Shown here in pieces: positions 1 through 12,074 of a DNA stretch of 64,000 nucleotides (position 1 is the first letter of the stretch; every line of letters starts with the position of its first letter). The translations under genes were made by a program, and so were the position numbers. Under the pieces are notes generated by a model. The model made no database searches, was not told the DNA's origin, and worked only from the letters and a program-made list of their open reading frames with translations. Source of the DNA: Tanypteryx hageni (taxonomy: Eukaryota > Arthropoda > Insecta > Odonata > Petaluridae); NCBI GenBank assembly GCA_028673005.1, contig CM054112.1, positions 23,735,624 through 23,799,623 on the forward strand. The letters run 5' to 3'.

Positions 1-900
1 ACCGTCGTATTGCGCCCCTCTCCCATCCCCTCTCACACCCTCCCCTCCTCCCGCCTACGCTAGCCAAACCCTTCCCCTCTGTCCTCTCCTTCTCAGACGC
101 CTATAAGTTGTGGTATGTGAGTAATCTAACTCGGAATTTAGGGTCTGCGGGCGGAGGGTGAGTGTTAAGGAAAAGGAGCGTGTAAGAAGGGATGGAGGGG
201 GAGTCGTGAGGGGAGTAGAAAGGAGGGTGGGAGAAGGGCTTGATATCGGGTGGGGTTGGTTGTAACTTACGACAGCGCGTATGCGAGGAAAAAACTAGAA
301 AAGTGAAAATAGGGGAGCAACCCCATCCGATAACGAGGCATTCGATTTGGGTCGCACAACTAAAATTCATTTTATTCATTGCCCCTGTTGCGGCGGAGGA
401 AGGAGACCTTTTCAGTGAAGTTCGAACAAAACTCAACTTTAACGACGTTCATTCCAAATTATTCCATATTTTTTCATGCTACACGATGCTAATTGTATTT
501 AATTTTTATGGCGAATATAAACTAATAGCAAAATGTCGACATTTGTACCAGGGCTTAGAATATAAATGATATAAAAATTGGGAAATTAAACAAAATAAGT
601 TGCGCAGTCTAGTCAAATAATGACAACGCTTATATTTACTCTCTTGAAATTTTAATAGAAGTAGTGAGTCAGTAACAGGGCAACGCAAAAAAATATAATT
701 AAAGGAGACAGTGATTGGATTCAACACCGTAACGTCTTAGCTGTTCACGCTACTTACGTATGACAGTATTTCTTCTATAATATATAATGCGCACTTGAAT
801 ATAAAATTACTTTGCACTGATTAAAAGTGAGAAACCTCAAAAAAGTTCCATATATTCCATTCTTACGGCGATAGAGCTCCACCAATGCGCTACTTTTGAC
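1..900. other. Spacer; no supported gene
   Basis: Pyrimidine-rich at the first 90 bases, then mixed and AT-rich. A minus-strand open frame from about 436 down to 271 ends at a GTAAGT donor-like site (265-270) and codes for a non-repetitive peptide, but no convincing splice acceptor is visible upstream of it, so I do not call it an exon. The opposite strand is also open over 240-569, which weakens either reading. Confidence 0.5.
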
Positions 901-917
901 GGTTGTCACTTACTTAC

Positions 918-1095
918 CTTCGACCAGCAGACTGCGAGATTCTACCTCCATATCCGCTGTCATTGAAGGCGTTGCAGTTGCGATGATCTTCATTACCGGA
1001 TGTCACTTCGTAACCATTCGCTCCTTCTGATTTTCCAATAAATGGACTACGAAACAATGGCACTCGATGCGGGAACGCGTCCCATTCTTGCAGAG
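918..1095 (-). CDS. Candidate internal exon, product unrecognised
   Basis: This is an open segment of about 59 codons with no internal stop and balanced amino-acid use, unlike the low-complexity frames elsewhere. Its 3' end abuts a near-ideal donor (exon ending AAG, then GTAAGTAAGT, read on the minus strand at 917 downward). Its 5' end follows a TAG acceptor at 1096-1097, although the polypyrimidine tract there is poor. The peptide contains QEWDAFPHRVPLF near the start and NDSGYGGRISQ near the end, suggesting a Ser/Gly-rich, possibly disordered region. It starts with two bases of a split codon and ends after two bases of another. The starting phase matches the exit phase of the candidate exon at 15789-15969. 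No domain is recognised. A 49-codon ATG frame on the plus strand (1042-1191) overlaps it and is the main competing reading. Confidence 0.4.
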
Positions 1096-1099
1096 CTAG

Positions 1100-3388
1100 T
1101 TATACGACTGACCCCGCCGGTCACTTTCGCAAGCAGGGTTGCCGAACGTGGGAAGGTTTTGAGTATTTCTCATAGAAAGGTTCAAGGATAGTTCATAAGA
1201 GGCCCACGGTTTGCTTGAGATCCTAGAGCCTAAAGATCGAACTTATCGAAAAAATTTTCATTCTCAAACGCGCGTTTTTCAAATAGCTTTTTCGTTTCCT
1301 TGGTACTTTTACTTTGCATGGTTTATTGCATGTAGAAATTGTGGATGAAATAAATCTTCCGTTCTACGAAAAAATTTTTTCTTCTTCTTCTACATGTAAA
1401 TTAATATGAAGAAGATATTTTCTCCTTTTATTATTTTACTCGACAAATCCAGTGATGTCAAAATTTTGTAATCTGAATTTACCTTTCTCTCGCCAGTATT
1501 CACTAATAAATTTTCGACAGAAAACGAAAGTATTTCATTGCTATGATTATAATATATTGTTAGGATAATTAGATATTCTAAATAAAGTATTCGATCAGTG
1601 ATTAAAAAACCCGTTTTGAACGGGCTCATTCATCTAGTAAGTTAATTAGCTCATTCAATTGATGTTAGCTAATGAAACTCTGGTATGTAGATATATTTAT
1701 GGAACATGTTAAATAACCTGTTCCATATGTTTCATCGCATGGAATTTGTCATTATAAAGAAGGTTTGAAACGCCAACATTAATGTCATTCATTTCCCCTT
1801 TTTTTAAGGGGGACTCTTAATTCAGGGAATCGGAAAACAACGCCATGGACGGAAGGTGCGAGCTGGATTGCTGAGCGGTGGCCTAGAGCAGTCCAAGAGA
1901 AGGAGGCGAGATACAGAGTGAGAGAGGCAGAGGAGGCGTATATATGTGTGTGACGGAAGGTGGGATGCCTGGAGCGGTGGCTCCTTAGAGCCCTTGCCGC
2001 GTCACCGAACGCAAATTTTGGTTGCGGGAGAGAGTGAGAGAGACACAGTGCGTGTTTGTGCGTGTGTGTGTGTGTGCTGTATTTGTGTGTGTTTGAGAGT
2101 TAACGGAGGGAAGAGAGCAAGGAGAGGGAAGCGTCACCGTTTAGGAGTTGCGGGATTGATGGAGGGTGGGGAGGGGAGGGAGGGGTTTAATGTAAACACA
2201 AGCGCCTTCGCTTCGTGTCAGTGACGCTTAAGCACCTAGTTTACGAATTACGTCGGTCTGAGATCCTTTCAAAAAGTGCAGTAAAGAACACAATTCTGGC
2301 GATCGCCGAGAATAGTGCGTTTTTCGACCGTATTTTACTTTTATAATAGAAAGGTTTTTAGACATACGCCTTAAAGAGATTACTTCATCGATTTCCATAC
2401 TTGTAATAATGGTTGGAGGGACCATTGTAATGCGACCAATTTACAAACAGTCGCACGAAGGACGTATTACAAATGTTGTGAATGTTTATTTTCGTTTATA
2501 TTTATGTTAAATTCAATAAATAAATTCACATTCGTCAATAATGCTTGTGTATGATATTAACCCAACTCTGAAATTTCTAGAAGATTGAAAAACCTATTAT
2601 AAAATAGAGAATATGAGTTCTGCAATACACGTAATGAAGCCATTAATATATACAGAGCTGTTTTTGCATTATTTTTGTGATCTACCGAAAAGGAAACTGC
2701 TCCCTAATAATATTCAAATTCACTGCAACTTATGAAGAAGTCACAATAATTCATAATTAAAATATTGATTTATAATTTATAATAATTTATCTCTAAGATA
2801 TTCTCCTGTAATTGTTTTTTCGAAAATAAATATTTTCTAGGAAAAAATATCATATTTGCAAATTTTAAATTGCTTGATCTAGTTTTATTGCCTTATAAAA
2901 ATTAAATTTATTATTAAAGCGGCCCTTAAATATTTGATACAAGTAACGCATCGCCGCATGGGGTCCTCACTAGTGTCGCGAAGGGTAATCGGAAGAAAGA
3001 AATACTTAGTAAAATGCGCAATATTTCACAATGAAGAAAGTATGTACTATTTTCTCTGCTGATATAGGCGTTCTTTACGTAGTTTTGCAATTTCAATGCG
3101 TATTTGTATCCATATTTAAATGTTATCATTAGCCTGAGGATCTTGATTGATCCGTTATTGGCCTACATATGCCCACGGCAAAAAAGGCCGGGATGAATTT
3201 TTTTAGATCATTATATCTTATGGGCAACATTATCGAAAGGAACACTGTTTGTAATTACATATACCGCCAGGAAAAATATTGAAGCAAGAGCAGTAATGAA
3301 AGAAAAACGAAAAGGTAACCCCGTAATATTTTCAAGTTTAACGGCGAAAGTACTATCTTTACTAGACCTCATTGTTTCACCTTTCCTC
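1100..3388. other. AT-rich spacer
   Basis: Mostly AT-rich DNA. A purine-rich and GT-rich patch at about 1880-2200 includes an imperfect (GT)n run at 2049-2095. I see no supported gene. Short open frames here have no splice or start context. Confidence 0.5.
2049..2095. repeat. Imperfect (GT)n microsatellite
   Basis: Alternating GT with scattered C, A and extra T, a sequence type able to adopt Z-DNA. Confidence 0.8.
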
Positions 3389-3493
3389 CCACTCTCCCAT
3401 TCCACTATTCTCCAATTCCCCCATCTCCCATTCCCTTTCTTCTCCCACTCTCCCATTCCCTCTCTTCTCCCACTCTCCCCCTCTTTCTCTATT
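3389..3493. repeat. Pyrimidine minisatellite
   Basis: Nearly pure C/T on the plus strand. A unit of roughly 30 bases built on CTTCTCCCACTCTCCCATT recurs with variation. Serine/proline-rich open frames on the plus strand arise from this repeat and are not treated as genes. Confidence 0.8.
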
Positions 3494-4727
3494 CTATCCA
3501 CCTCCTCGAGCTCACTTCTTTTCCGCTGCGTTCTGGATCCACATTGACTGCTGTATGCACTTTTTGTAGTTTTCGAATGAAGTCCTTTGGTCGAGGTAAA
3601 ATGGTTGCAGTTGAATGAAAATAAGAAGAGAAGTGGCGTCGAATTGAAAGTCTATGAAACATACACACAGAGAGAGAGAGAGAGAGAATGGAGGTTGAGC
3701 ATGTTAGGATGCGAAGAAATAAATGTGAAATATTCTTAATGGGTTTAATTGAATTTGGAAAAATAAGTGAATTAAAAATACATGTAGGGAATCGTGCAAA
3801 AAATAAGGAACCTAAGTTAAGCTTTGAAACACCAAAAAATTCTTCAATAAATAATGAAAATAATCTGCGATTTCTAAATGATAAAATTTTTTTATACTGT
3901 TTCCAATCCACTTGTCACTTAATGATCACACTCCGGCTTGCTTGCAGTTGAATCAAAGCAAAGAAAAAGCCCCCTGCTTTTCATTGGCGAACATCGTGTT
4001 TTGGTCCCTGTTCCTAAGCTGATACGAAAATAATTTTGCCAGAAAAATATAGATTCCAGAAATTTTATTGAGGGTGTTCTTTTTAATATTTCAACATGAA
4101 GGTTTTAGTATATCAAGGAAGAAAATTTATTCTTAAAGGCGGTTTATACCCAATGTTTTGTAACATCAAAGCGCAAACTTTTCTGATATTTATTTACAAA
4201 CTTTATCATAAGATTGATATAAAAAAACTTTTTACAATTTTCGTCTTATTTATTACAATATCTTTATGGACGGCGTGAGGTACGATTTCTTTGTTTACTT
4301 TTGAGCAATTTAGATAAAATAATAAATCTTTTATAACTAAAGAAATTAAAGTGAATGGGGGTCCACGACCTTGGCAAAGCAATATAATGGCTAAAAAAAT
4401 CGTATGGAAATATTGCTAATTTGTAATTTTGCCCGCTGACGATTTTATTCATCGATCTCGACCACAGAAAATACTGCCATTTTTATTTCAGTCGTGTCGG
4501 AAATAAAAAAAGTAACCGGTCGCCATCCACAAACCACATATTCACAAAAAACCGGATTGTAATGAGGCGCCAATTCGGCAATCGGTGCGATTACCACGCA
4601 TGCGGACTAGGTTTCAGCCGTGCAGATGTAATTAGCAGCGCAATAAAGGAGTGTCAAGCACTTCGAAATGCCGACGACATTGAAAGAGACCGCAGGAGGA
4701 GAGTGGGAGGGAACCTAGCCGCACCAC
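3494..4727. other. Spacer; ambiguous open frames
   Basis: A GA run lies at about 3668-3688. Open frames on both strands (3688-3951 plus, 3489-3911 minus) overlap and neither has a recognisable product or clear splice signals. The remainder is AT-rich. Confidence 0.4.
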
Positions 4728-5222
4728 TCCATGCTACACCCACCCCATCCCCCTTTCCCCTCCACCAACCCATATTCCCCCACCCCCTCCGCCTTCTGTG
4801 TATGTGTACAGCGGGTGGTAGGGAGACGTTCCCTCTTCTTCCCTCATCCCTCGCAAACCCATCCCACTCTGCGCTCACCGCAAACCAGAGCCGCAAAAGC
4901 ACTCCTAGCTCTCCCCCTCCGCCCCCCTCCCCCAGTCTTCCTCCCTCCACCCACACCGTTCCTCTCCATCCTGCTTCCTCCACTAAAATGCACAGGCGAT
5001 ATGGGATGCGGTACTCTATGGAAAGGGTCGGGATTACGCTGAGATGAGGATGGAAGGGTGGAAAGGGGAAGAGGAGAAGGAAGGCAGGTATCGGAAGATG
5101 AGAGTGACGCAGATTCTTGAATCGAGAGGGAAAGCTGAATGGATGGTGCGAGAGAGAGAAAGAGAGAGGCGCACAGAATGGCGAGAGGAAGAAGAGGTAG
5201 AGAGGGAAAGGAGGTAGGGATT
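4728..5222. repeat. Pyrimidine tract followed by purine tract
   Basis: From about 4728 to 4985 the plus strand is C/T-rich. From about 5042 to 5222 it switches to almost pure A/G. Long proline/serine or arginine/glutamate frames on both strands come from this composition. The switch of strand bias is typical of this window. Confidence 0.8.
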
Positions 5223-5416
5223 GAGGATAGATAATAGTAGTTATTAGAACGATATTCGACATTCAACAACCTATAATATACCTACCAAAATACAATAAAT
5301 AATAAAATCAGGATGCTTTACATGTATGTAAATAAAAACAATGAAGCTAATAATAATAGCATCTTACAAATAACCTGAAGGGGTTAGAATATATACACTG
5401 AAACGATTTGAGAATA

Positions 5417-6553
5417 CAGTAGACTCCCGGTTATCCGGGAGCGGATTATCCGGGTTTTGGATTAACTAGGGTCCCTATTTATATAAAACCTACTGTACTG
5501 TGCGCGTGTACCCGTTCATTACTCCAACAATAAATCAGCTTGGATGGTCCGAGAAATTGTTATTGACTGGTTTACAAAAAAATTAATTCCATTAGTGCGT
5601 CAGCATTTGAAATCCCTTAATCTGCCACAAGAAGCTGTTCTACTTTTGGACAATACCCCTAGCCACCCAATCGAAAAAATTTTAAAATCAGAAGATGGGA
5701 ACATTTTTGTGACATATTTGCCACCAAATGTGGCAGCGTGGCAACTGATGGACCAAGGAGTGATTCAAAACTTTAAAATGATTTATAAAAGAAACATGTT
5801 GCATAATTTAATTATGAAAGGTAACGATTTATTGACATTTTGGAAAAATAATACTGTTGGATACGATTTATGTAATTTCGACGGCGTGGGCATCGATCAA
5901 AGGCATAACATTAAAAAAATCATTTTGAAAAATATTACTGCGAAGTGACGAAGAACTCCTTGGTGACTACAATAATACTGACGAAAGAGCGTCCGAAGTT
6001 TTAAATTATTTACGACAGATTAGTAATTTTGAAATGTTAGATGAAGGAGCAGTTTTTGAGTGGTTTGATTCAGACAAAAATTTGACCGGCCATGAAATGT
6101 CGAGTGACGACGAAATAGCACGACGCGTTATAAACGAAGAAGAATCAAGCCCAACCCCAAACGAAGACACAGAAGAGGATTTATTGCCAGCAAACAAAAT
6201 CGGTCACAGTGCCACTTTGCCTCATGTAAAGGCTCTACTTGAATACGCGGAGCAAGAGGACGACGTCGCTCTTGCCGATAAGATGATGCTGAGTAATTTA
6301 CGCGCTGACATTCGTAGGAAGGCCAACCAAGGGAAAAGCAAACTTCGTTGCTTTCCTTTTTCAAACAATAATAAGTTTGTTTGAAATATGTACCTCCATA
6401 AATACATAGGTATGTATGTGTTAATATTTTTGTAATTATATTTACATTTATGTCATATTTTCGAGTTTTTCTTTCATTTTTCGGATTATCCGGGGTTTAA
6501 ATTATCCGGGAAACTTCATTTTCCGACCTTCCTGGTTAATCGGGAGTCTACTG
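5417..6553 (+). mobile_element. Tigger/pogo-type DNA transposon, internally deleted
   Basis: The element starts CAGTAGACTCCCGGTTATCC and ends with the inverted form ATCGGGAGTCTACTG. It is flanked on both sides by TA (5415-5416 and 6554-6555), the target duplication of the Tc1/mariner superfamily. Subterminal GGATTATCCGGG repeats are also typical of Tigger. At 1137 bp it is far shorter than autonomous members (about 2.4-2.8 kb). The N-terminal half of the transposase gene is missing, so the element is non-autonomous and dead. Confidence 0.93.
5523..6384 (+). pseudogene. Tigger/pogo transposase, C-terminal half, frameshifted
   Basis: The reading frame enters at about 5523 with NKSAWMV, which matches the region after the first catalytic Asp in Tigger transposases. 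LLLDNTPSHP (about 5646-5675) carries the second catalytic Asp, and MDQGVIQNFK (about 5748-5777) carries the third. The N-terminal CENP-B-like DNA-binding domains and the first catalytic Asp are absent. A frameshift near 5940-5950 separates this part from the acidic C-terminal tail (ELLGDY through HSATLPHVKALLEYAEQ), which stays open to the stop at 6384. The order of motifs is that of the DDE_1 family. It lies inside the TA-flanked inverted repeats, so it is the element's own remnant and not a host gene. Confidence 0.9.
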
Positions 6554-6555
6554 TA

Positions 6556-6951
6556 TATATAAAATGATCTCAATATATACTTTATTTAAATGTATAACTA
6601 TTTTCATAGACATGTACTTTGACATGCATATTCAAATATCCAAATGAAGAGGGATGGAGGAATGGAAGGAGTCAAGTCGAGAGAGAAACGCCGGTAGATA
6701 GCAGGTCCAATGGTTTATTGATATCCCTTCTTCGCCAAAGTGGGTTCTCAAAGGATTTCGATAAATTATTCATCTTGCATTCATGTTCTGGAGAGAACAA
6801 AAATCAATTGTTTACTCATCTTAAGCCTCACATTTTTTTCCATACCATAAAATATATGTATTAAACATATTAAAATCATATCTTCTAGGTGTTGCAGAAA
6901 ATTGATTACAGGACAAGCATGATAAATGAATGTTAATATAATTGACTATAG
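6556..6951. other. Spacer between two transposons
   Basis: A plus-strand open frame at 6619-6864 has no recognisable product. Nothing else is seen. Confidence 0.5.
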
Positions 6952-7206
6952 CAGAGGTGGCCAACCTGGGCCTTTGCAGGAGTCAAAATAAACATCACCG
7001 AAGAGTCTCAGTGACATGCAATAAGCTGATAAATATATTTTACTCTTAATGTTGCTTCTGCAGCATGTAATAATAATGATAAAAACAAAAACTTACTCTA
7101 TTGTTAAAAATTACGGTATGTGAAAGACAGTCAAAGCTTCAAAGAGCCGCATATCAACTCACAAAGAGCCACATTCGGTCCCGAAGCCGCCGGTTGGCCA
7201 CACCTG
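6952..7206. mobile_element. hAT-type MITE
   Basis: The left end CAGAGGTGGCCAACC and the inverted right end GGTTGGCCACACCTG are the classic terminal repeats of non-autonomous hAT (Charlie-like) elements. Near the right end AAAGAGCCGCAT and AAAGAGCCACAT occur as subterminal repeats, also typical. The flanking 8-mers GACTATAG and AACTAGTG agree at 5 of 8 positions, consistent with an old, decayed target duplication. There is no coding capacity. Confidence 0.85.
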
Positions 7207-8790
7207 AACTAGTGAATGACAAGTGAAATTATTTGCAAGGATTCTTCCCTAAGCAAAAATGTAAAAATGAACTTCTCGAAAAGGAAATCTTTGAATGGCG
7301 TATCACTTTATCTAAAAATTTGAGAATAAAAAGAAGTTACTCTTTTGTAGTTGTTGATTAGAAATTATGTAATTATTCTATTTTGGCAAATTTTTATAAC
7401 CAGTTTATTACTCTCTGTCACCACTTATATGAGCATTAAATTGAAGCATACAGACAAAAGAAACGGAAAATTCATATATTTACAGCTAAAATCAAATTTT
7501 CATAATAAGACACTTGCACAAATTATGATTTTGTATGCCAAAAGTAGATGTGATTTTACAGACGTCGAGTAACATTTTCGACATGCTTTTGAAAATATGA
7601 TTAACGATTGGATTTGAACTAAAGGTAGTCCCAGAAGTCCCTCTATTCATAGGGGTTAAGTTGACTAGCAAAAATAACATGTTATATTTCATGCATTTAT
7701 TTTACATATTTTGAAATTTATTGTTATATCTATATTATATTTTGTAATCACAATTAGTTAGAGTAATTAAGGATATCAGTATGGTCATCCATCCAGTCCC
7801 TTCGCCCTTAAGTGTAGTGACAAACAATTGCGATTTGCTGTTTATTAATTGTCACTTTTTCAGTATGACTGTGATTGACCAGATTTATTTTTAAATATTG
7901 GGGTTGGTTTTAGTTTTGCTTATCAATCTTAACAGCTGGTATAAAGAGGCTTTTAGGGCCATCCTGCATATAGTGCAATAAATATATGCGACTTATGTGC
8001 ATATTACCTTAGGAATATATCGTGTTGTGAACTTATAAATATAATTGCGCTACACATTGGAAATTTGAGATTTATGGATCTAATTTTTAACTTTCATGAC
8101 TCGTGAATCTAATTCCTCATCCAGCAATAATAAAAAACTTGAGTAAACAAATTATTTTTACACACAAAAAAGGATAAACTTGTTTAAAAATAAAATTTTT
8201 GGTCTACTGATAACTTAGTAATCAGCATAATATCATTAAAAAATCGCCATATTAGAATTGCAAGCATTAATGGTCCTTGTGGATTTTTTTAATTTTCGGA
8301 CCCAATAATAGCAATATAATAAAAATAAAAAAGCACATTTTATATAATTCCATATTCCTGTAGATGATTGATTAACCCTCATCTAACGAAAGCGGAGAAG
8401 GCTTAATGTCAAGATTAGTCGGGTCCACCCAATCACTTCATTCCTTTATATCAGTGCACTCTATTAATAACAATTTTGCCAACCATCACGGAAAGATACA
8501 GAATCCATTTGTTTCGCAAACGGGACAATCACAACTCCCAAAAAGAAAATACCGGATAGCGTGATGTTATGCCGAAAAATTCTAAGTCCCCTTTCCTTGG
8601 AAAAAATTAAAAGTAAGATTCGGTAGCGCACACGACTTAAAAGAGCTGAAAATGATTTGTTTAAAAAAATAAAAGAAGAGAAGATGGAGACGAAGCATTT
8701 TCTGCATGCGATCATAACCGTGTCGCAAAAAAACATATTCCATTTTTTAGCAATTATCTTCCCGGAGAGGGACCCCGGGTCGCCATGGCC
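7207..8790. other. AT-rich spacer
   Basis: No supported gene or RNA. Short open frames on both strands are in AT-rich DNA without splice or start context. Confidence 0.5.
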
Positions 8791-8792
8791 GC

Positions 8793-9540
8793 GACTTAAA
8801 GGAAAGGAGGGGAAGGAGACTGTGCTCGAAGAGGATAAGAAGGGAGCGGAGATGGAGGGGTGAGGGGAGGGAGGGAAGGAGAGGGAGGGATGGAGAGGGA
8901 GGGAAGGAGAGGGAGGGAGAGAGGAGGGAGGGGTGGCGTCGGAGGGAACGAGGGAAAAGAGGGCGTCGGCTGAGAGAGAGGGAGAAAAGTAGAGGTTTTT
9001 CCATCCTGCTCCCCGTTCTCTCCCTCTCCACCTCCTCCGACGTCGCCATAGGGACGCCTCGCCCTTGCAAGATGGCGTCCAGGCCAGTCTTCCTCTCCCA
9101 GCCTCCCTATCTCCCTCTCGCCAGACTTCTCTCTCTCTCCGTTATAAGGGGACGGAAGGATGGAGGGAGGGAAGGAGGAGGGGGGAAGGAGGAGGGAGGG
9201 AGGTGGCGAAGAGCCGCTGGTTCAATACGAAGCCCTTTTCCCTTCTTCGCTCCCTTCCTTACTTCTTCTCCTTCCAGCTAGCCGCTCCCTCCCCCACATC
9301 CGCCTCCGCGTCCCGTCTTCTCATTCCCCTGGAAAGGCGGCAGCCAGCTCCTCTCGTTGGGACGAGAACTCCATCGCGAACGTCGATACTCGATTACCTC
9401 TGGCGTCGACTCAGAGACGTGGACCCCCTCTCTCTCTCTCTCTTTCCCTCTCTTTCTCTCTCTCTCACTCATGGGGTGAGGCTTTCTGCTCGCTTTCTTC
9501 TTCTCCCCGCGAGGCCCAGGGACCACGTGACGGGTAGGTG
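8793..9540. other. CpG-rich island with purine/pyrimidine tracts; possible promoter region
   Basis: Purine runs (8793-8990, 9151-9225) alternate with pyrimidine runs (9000-9055, 9236-9290, 9420-9475). The intervening DNA is rich in CpG. CAAGATGGCG at 9068 resembles the YY1 site often found near animal start sites, and CACGTGAC at 9524-9531 is an E-box. An arm pair GGACGCC/GGCGTCC (about 9052-9080) can form a short hairpin. A plus-strand frame opens at the ATG at 9072, but its product is low complexity. A promoter/first-exon role is inference. Confidence 0.35.
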
Positions 9541-10780
9541 ACCTTTCGGAGAAGCGGAAGATGCTGGAAAAAGAAAATAGTCGTCGTCAATAGCGTCTGC
9601 TTTTTTTTGCTCCACGCGTCTTAAAAAAATTCGCGCAAAGTAAGCATCGTACGCTTAATATCTCGTTGCCATTTTGATGCTTTGGAAATAAAATTGATGT
9701 GAATTTAATTGCGGGCTGAAGACGCTCGCTTTTCATAAATATGCGACACCAAATATGTCCGTCATTAAGCACTCTCCTCTAAACCTAAAAACTTCGCCAT
9801 GTGATCAGGTTTCTTAATGAGGAGGTGCGATGGCAGGTCATTTCCGTTTGTCTTTTCGTTTACTTTTCTGATACGCACGCGAATTGAAACTTATTTCCTT
9901 TTGTAGTTTGAGACGAGGGGTATTAAGTTTCGGATAATTGCCTACTTTCTAGAAAACACTTGCGTAAACGAACAGTTGAATATATATGCGATGTAAAATG
10001 ATAGTATGAGTACAAACAAATGATTCTATTGAGAGTCTATGCAGGATCAACCATGCACTTAACATTTACTGTAAATTGGTAATTCTAATCCGGGAACTAC
10101 TTTATTTAAAAAGAAGTTAAAAATCCATGAATATGTTTGATAAAGGTGGATAAATACTAACGTTCTCTTCATAAAAAACTAGATTAATATATTAAGTGTT
10201 TCTATATTTTTTATTGATACAACGGGCAAAATTTACATTTTATTTTTAAACTGAAGGTAGATTAATTTCTTGAAATGAGTCCTTTGAATAATTTCAAAAA
10301 TGTAAATAGCTTTTAGAATTTGGACGCCTAAATTTCGATACCTTTAATCAGATAATATATACCTACCTACGTATATTTTATTTTATAAAAAAATTTCCTG
10401 CAGCTTAGTACATTGCGCATAAAACTAGATTTATTATCAGTATCCTTAGGTACAAATAAATAATAAATAAATGTAAACATATTGAAAACAAAAAACCCGA
10501 CTAGAATTTCAATCGCTCCAAAATTAAACTTCATTGTAATGACTTTCGAACAGACACTATAATAACTATCATATAGCTAAAATTCTTACCCATTCATATT
10601 GTAAACAAAACATGCCACAAACGAAAAATATGGAATACCCTAAATCTTAACGTACTAAATCCTCGGCAATGCAATTATATGAACCATCAAAAATTTTAAG
10701 GATAAAAACTTGAACGAACGTAAATTTTACGGCGATAATAAAACCGGTTCCTTCCCTCCACCATCATCAAAACCTTTGCA
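9541..10780. other. AT-rich spacer
   Basis: I see no supported gene. The DNA is AT-rich with short homopolymer runs. Confidence 0.5.
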
Positions 10781-10856
10781 CAATCATGCGTGGGTTTTCA
10801 TCATCCGTGGACCGGGAGTCCATATAAACTTCGTCTCCTCCTCCTCTTCCCCTTCC

Positions 10857-11020
10857 TCATTCTCGGGGCAATAAATTACGAAGTATTCCTCCAAAAGTTG
10901 TTCCTCTTTTACGGAGGGAACCATCAACGGCAGAGCAGTCGTGACCGGAATCGACGGATCGTCGGAAACTTTTCCGTTGGGAAGAAGAGAGAGAGACGCG
11001 AGGGTCATCTCCTTGGAGAC
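10857..11020 (-). CDS. Candidate exon, product unrecognised
   Basis: On the minus strand a long polypyrimidine run (CTCTCTCTCTTTAG, 11021-11040) immediately precedes position 11020, giving a textbook splice acceptor. Two frames stay open after it. In the frame that accepts one carried-over base, a Ser/Arg-rich peptide containing QRKSFRRSVDSGHD runs to a stop at 10857; its phase fits the exit of the candidate exon at 15789-15969. In the frame starting with a full codon, an acidic peptide containing KEEQLLEEYFVIYCPENEE runs to a TGA at 10784. The run of CT could instead be a microsatellite mimicking an acceptor. A plus-strand frame (10790-11290) overlaps. No domain is recognised. Confidence 0.3.
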
Positions 11021-11215
11021 CTAAAGAGAGAGAGAGAGAGCAAGGCAGTGGTCCAAGGCAAAAAGGATTTTCTCCTTCGTTCTCCCTCGCACACTCACAC
11101 ACAATCTCTTCTCCGACGGAACGAGTCCTTGATATCGATTAGCAAAACTCCGCTGGTGCCGTTGGCGGTACCTCCGATCCCTCCTCATCCGCGCCCGGCA
11201 ATACTAGTCCTCAGC

Positions 11216-12070
11216 CCAAGAAGAGGGAGAGAGAGAGGTAGGGAGAGGCGCGAAGAGGGGAGGGTGGAAGGGAATGGGGCCAAGAAATGAGGTAAGCGAG
11301 ATTGGGGAAGAGAGGGAAGGAGGTTGGAATGAGTAAGGAAACAAGAGAGAGAGGCATCCGACGACCCGAGGCCAACTCTAAATCCCCTCCCCGACCCACC
11401 CCCTCGCCAATCGTGTTGTCTCACAACACCCAAACTCGCGAAATCCATCCTCCCTTCTTCCTTCCTCCGATTTGCCTCTCCTTCTCCTACTGGAGCCCCT
11501 CCTTCGCCTTCTCATTTTTCACCCTCCCCCGAAAGCCGCCTCCCACCCACATACACCTCGGCAACCCCAAACTCTCGCCCTTGTTGCCACCGCAACACCT
11601 CCTCAAGACCCGGCCACTGACGCCGCCGCCGCTGTGGAGGGCTCGAACGGGGAAACGCGATCGCCCGAATTAAGGGAGAATGGGGCGACCATAAATCAAG
11701 CTCCCTCCTCTCTATCCTCTCTCTCTCCTCCCTCCCTCCCTCCCTTCTCCGTCTCTCTCCACCCTCTCTTTTCCCTCTCTTCTCCCTCTCTCCATCCTCT
11801 CTCCTCTCTCTCACTCCTCCCCCTCTCTCTCCTCCCCCTCTCCTCTCTCCACCTTCCTTCCATGCTATCTCTACCCTCTATCTCTCCACCCTCTCTCTAC
11901 CCTCCCTCTCCACCTTCTCTCCACCTTCTTTCCACCCTTTCTCTACCCTCTTTCCTCCCTACCTCTCTCAACCCTCGCTTTCATCCCTCCTCACTCACCT
12001 CGAGCTCGCTCTCCGCACCTCGACTCCACTCGCAGACCGGATCCCATTTGAGGCCTCCCTCTCTATTCCA
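11216..12070. repeat. Purine tract then 600-bp pyrimidine tract
   Basis: 11216-11350 is purine-rich. About 11440-12070 is nearly all C/T, with loosely repeated CCACCTTCT and CTCTACCCT units around 11830-11960. The serine/proline/leucine-rich 212-codon frame on the plus strand is a product of this repeat. Confidence 0.85.
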
Positions 12071-12074
12071 GAAA

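Noticed and set aside
4562..5269. Overlapping frames of 100-200 codons on both strands
   Set aside because: Their Ser/Pro or Arg/Glu-rich products are direct translations of the C/T and A/G tracts.
10790..11290. 166-codon plus-strand frame starting with a hydrophobic stretch
   Set aside because: It overlaps the minus-strand exon candidate, its second half runs into GA repeats, and no signal or domain could be confirmed.
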